Assembly (NCBI GenBank): GCA_036365455.1
Contig: JAWQUS010000003.1
Location: 1,136,001-1,200,000 of the forward strand
From: Macrosoma leucophasiata
Lineage: Eukaryota > Arthropoda > Insecta > Lepidoptera > Hedylidae
DNA: 64,000 bases
Direction of reading: 5' to 3'
Shown here: positions 62,485-64,000 of the stretch, piece after piece
Position numbering within the stretch: position 1 is the first letter of the stretch
Layout: every line of letters starts with the position of its first letter
Notes under the pieces: generated by a model
Seen by the model: only the letters and a program-made list of their open reading frames with translations
Databases searched by the model: none
Told to the model about the DNA's origin: nothing
Made by a program: the position numbers and the translations under genes

Positions 62485-62900
62485 CACTAATGCCACCAAC
62501 ACTACCACCACCATCGTCACCACGACCACCACCACCAATGTCATCACTACCACCACCACCACCACCACCGCCACCACTACAATCGCCATCAACGCCATCA
62601 CCATCACCTACACCAAACACCTACGGCACCAATACCACCACTGATACAAACGCCACCAAAACCACCACCACCACAACCAATGCCACCAACGCCTCCAAAA
62701 CTACCAACAACACCACCAACATCACCAACGCCACCAATGCCTCCACCGCCAGCACCACTAACACCACTAACACCACCACCAGAGTCACCAACAACACCTA
62801 TGCCAGCAACAACACCAACGCCACCACCACCACCACTACAAACACCACCAATACCACCAACACCACTAACGCCACCACCACCACCACCATCACCTTCATC
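62485..62900. repeat. ACC-rich imperfect microsatellite, about 415 bp
   Basis: A long run of CCA, CAC and ACC triplets with scattered variants on the plus strand. All three forward frames and the reverse complement stay open for long stretches (Pro/Thr/Asn-rich and Gly-rich), which is a property of the repeat, not evidence of a protein. It abuts the family K fragment, whose other copies are preceded by CATCAT runs. Confidence 0.9.
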
Positions 62901-63090
62901 ATAATCACATCCGAAAGACGTCCATCCGTCTCCGCTGGACAAAGCCTTTCCCGAAGATGCTCCTAAAAATGTTGTGCGTCATAAGGAAAGAATACGCCAT
63001 CATTGCCACGCTTGGCATGCTGAATGGAGATCATAGCGGAGATTGTTTTATCCCGGGACGCTGCTATGCGGTATGCTTAATGTTACTAAC
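62901..63090 (+). repeat. family K repeat fragment
   Basis: TCATCATAATCACATCCG, AAAGACGTCCATCC, CTCCGCTGGACAAAGCC, then a diverged body to about 63085. Confidence 0.5.
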
Positions 63091-63092
63091 AG

Positions 63093-63530
63093 AGAAAAAA
63101 CCGGCCAAGTGCGAGTCGAACTCGTGCACGAAGGGATCCATACAAAAAATGATATAAAAATTTTGTTTGTTGGAAGGTAATATACAACATAAGACTTAAA
63201 AATTCTGTGAAAATTTTAAGTGTCTACTTGCTACCGTTATTGATATCGAACAAAAAATATACGAAATAATACGTTTACTGTATGCTCCCTTGGACCCCTT
63301 AATATTTTCATTTTCTTATTTTTAGTATCCAATTTTGTCGTTATAGCGGTAACAGAAATTTATGTATTTCTTTATATTTTTGTGAAAATGTTAGCTTTCT
63401 AGCTATCACTGCTTATGAGATACAGGCTGGTGACAGACGGACAGACGGACGGACGGACGGACAGACAGACAGACAGCGGAGGATGAGTAATAGGGTCCGT
63501 TTTTACCTTTTAGATACGGAACTCTAAAAA
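63093..63530 (+). repeat. family H interspersed repeat, full length
   Basis: AAAACCGGCCAAGTGCGAGTC, GCACGAAGGGATCC, then the body, a GGACAGACGGACGGACGG tract (63437-63477), GGGTCCGTTTTTACC and ATACGGAACTCTAAAAAA. Confidence 0.78.
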
Positions 63531-64000
63531 ATATAGATTCAGAATAGTTTAAAAATATTCGATATGATTCTTTAAATTGTCGTATCTTTTTTATTTCTGA
63601 ACCGATTGACATGAAACAAACAGTAAATGTTAAGTGAAACTTAACACAATATATTAAACTGAAAATCGGATAAGCCATTTCTGAAATTAGCGTACACAAA
63701 CACACAGACAAACATACATTTTTCCGGAATAAAAAGTAGTTGTGCGCCAAACATTAAAGTATAATCATACCAAGTTTCATTGTAATCGGACCGGTAGTTT
63801 TTCTGTGATGCTTGAACAAACAGACAGACAGACAGACAAAAAAGTTCTAATCTTATATTTTGGTTCGGTATCGATCTAGTAACATCCCCTGGTATTTATT
63901 TTTTCAATATTTTTAATGTACAGAATTTACACTTCTACAGTTTTATTATAAGTATAGATAACCTGCGTACTCATAAGATTACTGGCACCTGCCTGTGTCA
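63531..64000. other. end of window; LINE-3'-end-like repeat traces
   Basis: CCAAGTTTCATTGTAATCGG, GGTAGTTTTTCTGTGATGC and an ACAGACAGACAGACA run (63770-63840) resemble RTE-type 3' ends. A second piece at 63595-63720 has GAACCGATTGACATGAAAC and CACACAGACAAACATAC. No gene is seen before the window ends. Confidence 0.45.

Noticed and set aside
62472..62966. A 164-codon Thr/Asn/Pro-rich frame and its Gly-rich antisense partner
   Set aside because: An ACC-type triplet array keeps several frames open at once; there is no start context, domain or splice evidence.

Overview
This window looks like a piece of an insect nuclear genome, most probably a moth or butterfly. It is AT-rich with no bacterial-style gene packing. 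It holds many dispersed copies of SINEs, MITEs and decayed retrotransposons of types I associate with Lepidoptera. I could not recognise any intact host gene. The only long uninterrupted reading frame belongs to a retroelement, so the window is best read as intergenic or intronic DNA built largely from nested mobile elements.

Family names used below. A: a SINE-like element of about 285 bp with a poly(A) end, starting ACTGGTGGTAGAGCTCC (over 35 copies or fragments). B: a tRNA-derived SINE (A-box region GGTTAGTCCAGCGGTG, B-box GGGTTCGATCC). C: a second tRNA-derived SINE (TAGCCTAGTGGTAGCAGG, GGGTTCGATTCCC). D: a 5S-rRNA-derived SINE (SINE3 type). E: a third tRNA-derived SINE ending AAATTTTTCTTTCC. 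F: a hAT-type MITE with ends CATAGAGCAACAC and 8-bp target duplications. G: a palindromic MITE of about 145 bp in TA sites, ends CCCCCTTATTCATAAAC. H: a repeat of about 450-530 bp running from ACCGGCCAAGTGCG to a GACA-rich tract and GGAACCCTAAA. I: short repeats with the GCCCGCGACTTCGTCCGCG motif. K: a repeat containing CCACTGCTGGACAAAG.

Layout. 1-7 kb: a Jockey-like reverse transcriptase remnant inside a possible TIR-bounded block, then an 894-bp inverted-repeat element carrying six 101-bp repeats. 7-20 kb: family A, F, G and D copies and an 18-unit 41-bp minisatellite. 20-47 kb: dense SINEs, mariner fragments, several near-perfect hairpins, and inverted SINE pairs. 47.0-52.3 kb: a 5.2-kb Penelope-like retroelement composite. 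It has an inverted 5'-truncated copy, a direct 5'-truncated copy, and a complete copy encoding an 824-residue reverse transcriptase with a GIY-YIG endonuclease; one 12-bp target duplication flanks the whole. 52-64 kb: more SINEs, a decayed Penelope-like remnant, and a large ACC-rich microsatellite.

The strongest biology is the Penelope-like composite. Its three copies look identical in the coding part, its ORF is open, and its pseudo-LTR carries a hammerhead-like motif. Related motifs recur at 4.8 kb, 34.7 kb and 55.2 kb, and at two of these sites they are bracketed by inverted repeats. Family attributions come from recognition of motifs by eye; no alignment or database search was run.
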